Shown: piece after piece, positions 62,769 to 64,000 of the stretch | Position numbering within the stretch: the first letter of the stretch is position 1 | Layout: each line of letters begins with the position of its first letter | Source of the DNA: Mesorhizobium sp. ORS 3324 | Lineage (GTDB): Bacteria > Pseudomonadota > Alphaproteobacteria > Rhizobiales > Rhizobiaceae | NCBI GenBank assembly: GCA_000824825.2 | Contig: LM655198.1 | Span: forward strand, 81,398 to 145,397 | Length of the DNA: 64,000 bases | Direction of reading: 5' to 3' | Notes under the pieces: model-generated | The model's database searches: none | What the model saw: the letters and a program-made list of their open reading frames with translations, nothing else | Told to the model about the DNA's origin: nothing | Program-made: the position numbers and the translations under genes

Positions 62769-63695
62769 CAAGAGAGCCTGAGAACCCTGGCCAAGCGCTA
62801 CGGGATCAACCAGAAGACGGTCGCGAAGTGGCGGGAGCGCACCTCAACAGCCGACCTCCCGACGGGGCCGAAAGAGCCGCGGTCGACGGTTCTTTCCATC
62901 GAGGAGGAGGCGGTCATCGTCGCCTTCCGGCGCTACACGCTGCTGCCGCTCGACGACTGCCTCTATGCGCTGCAGCCGATGATTCCGCATCTGACGCGAT
63001 CTTCATTGCACCGCTGCCTGCAGCGCCATGGCATTGGCCGTCTGCCCGATGTCGAGGGCGACAGGCCGACGAAGAGGAAGTTCAGGAGCTACCCGATCGG
63101 CTACTTTCACATTGACGTTGCCGAGGTACGCACCGAACAGGGCAAGCTGCACATGTTCGTTGCTATCGACCGCACCTCGAAGTTCGCCTTTGTCGAGCTG
63201 CACGAGAAGGCTACCATCGCCGTCTCCAGAGATTTCCTGCTGCGCCTGATCGCGGCAGTCCCTTACAAAATCCATACCGTGCTCACCGACAATGGCATCC
63301 AGTTCACCACGCCTGGTGCCGGAGGATCGGCCGTTCCCCTCATCAAAGAGGCCATCGCAAATGGGGAGCGCTTCCGGGCGCATGCCTTCGAATATGCCTG
63401 CGCCATAAACGACATCGAACACCGGACCACCAAAGCCAGGCACCCGTGGACCAACGGTCAGGTCGAACGGATGAACCGCACCATCAAAGACGCCACCGTC
63501 AAGCGCTTTTACTACGAGAGCCACGACCAGCTTCGCAGTCATCTCTCCGACTTCGTCGCGGCATACAACTTCGCCCGCAGGCTCAAGACCCTCAACGGCC
63601 TCACACCCTACGAGTTCATCTGCAAGGCGTGGGCCACTCAACCCGAACGCTTCAGGTTAAATCCGCTCCAGCAAATGCCGGGACTAAACATCTAA
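62769..63695 (+). pseudogene. IS481-family transposase, main part (N-terminus separated by IS110)
   Basis: Residues 23-330 of an IS481/IS3-type integrase-core transposase: LAKRYGINQKTVAKWRER, DDE residues in IDVAEV, LTDNGIQFTT and the Glu in NGQVERMNRTIKDATV. In-frame and intact from 62769 to the stop at 63695, which extends past the element end. It lacks a start; translation could begin only at an internal site such as ATG 62979. Confidence 0.92.
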
Positions 63696-64000
63696 GTTCC
63701 GCGAGGGCGAGCGGCACCGCCGGCTGCCCGTGAGAAGCTTCTTGAGCAAGGATGAGCGGCGCCAAATCTTTGATCGCTTCAGTTGAAGCTACCCTGAGGG
63801 CTATGCCAATCCTCGTCAAAGGGGCCGGTGGGTCCGAGCACATGCGCGCCAAGCGCGGCGGCATCCGCGCCCTTGGAGACGATGACGTTGCGGATCATCG
63901 GATCGCGCGACGGACGCAGGCCGCCATTGGGACAAAGGTGACCATGACGCCGTGGCGTTCCGCGACCTTCTCGACCTCGGCCTTGACCGGAGAGGCATCG
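63696..64000 (-). pseudogene. C-terminus of an unrecognised gene, minus strand, frameshifted
   Basis: The minus strand from the right edge reads ASPVKAEVEKVAERHGVMVTFVP, then in another frame NGGLRPSRDPMIRNVIVSK, AALGAHVLGPTGPFDEDWH and a stop at 63779. The two parts look like one protein with a single frameshift near 63930. I do not recognise the family. The stretch 63696-63778 is non-coding. Confidence 0.45.

Larger units (their letters stand above)
61262..63690 (+). mobile_element. IS481-family element split by an IS110-family element
   Basis: Ends read inward as TGTTTGATCCCAGGCTTTG (61262) and TGTTTAGTCCCGGCATTTG (63690), an imperfect inverted repeat. Subtracting the 1384-base insertion leaves about 1045 bases, the normal IS481 length. 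The transposase frame is complete when the insertion is removed. No clear target duplication. Confidence 0.85.

Overview
The window looks like an accessory (island or plasmid) segment of an alphaproteobacterium, most likely a Rhizobiales member such as Mesorhizobium. This rests on GcvA-type LysR regulators, FCD-type GntR regulators, many peptide-type ABC genes, a UPF0262 protein (an alphaproteobacterial family) and IS66/IS110/IS481 elements typical of rhizobial islands. No rRNA, tRNA, CRISPR array, replication or phage gene was recognised. The genus is an inference from gene content.

Layout. 1-7040: a partial class III aminotransferase, a LysR regulator, and a divergent peptide-type ABC importer operon (two permeases and one double-ATPase protein). 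7041-12368: a decayed stretch, a GntR regulator with two matching operators, a gamma-glutamyltranspeptidase-family enzyme and the first of four paralogous Tat-exported substrate-binding proteins (SBPs). 12369-18291: an IS66 remnant, then one IS66 element inside another; both have matching ends and 8-bp target duplications. 18461-29340 (minus strand): amidase, FAD oxidoreductase, M14-like metallopeptidase, phosphotriesterase-like hydrolase, SBP2 and a second gamma-glutamyltranspeptidase. 29779-34621: a GntR regulator divergent from an overlapping pxpA / pxpBC / biotin carboxylase-BCCP operon. 34622-35848: debris, including a decayed copy of the biotinyl domain end. 36045-37697: SBP3. 38217-48439 (minus strand): a truncated LysR and a nine-kilobase catabolic operon (PuuB-like oxidase, DapA-like aldolase, class II aldolase, PuuC-like aldehyde dehydrogenase, medium-chain dehydrogenase, dimethylglycine-dehydrogenase-like enzyme, two SDRs). 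49701-54020: LysR and a di-iron hydroxylase / ferredoxin / ferredoxin reductase operon. 54473-58751: SBP4, glutamate dehydrogenase and UPF0262. 58833-64000: an intact IS110 transposase gene, a small putative membrane protein, and an IS481-family element split by a decayed IS110 element.

How it fits together. One ABC membrane machinery and four related SBPs suggest import of a group of related amino-acid-like or peptide-like compounds. The enzymes around them break gamma-glutamyl bonds, amides, lactams and N-substituted amino acids, and would lead to glutamate, aldehydes and 2-oxoacids. The strongest new signal is a shared dyad, GAYATRAA-N5-TCTATATC (inner core ATARA-N5-TYTAT, a T-N11-A LysR box), usually followed by a T-rich block. 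I find it eight times. In five of the eight it lies about 150-170 bases before the start it points at (importer operon, SBP2, SBP3, second transpeptidase, small membrane protein); the others are about 120, 330 and 410 bases away. This suggests one LysR regulon tying the scattered units together. The substrate identity is not shown by the sequence.
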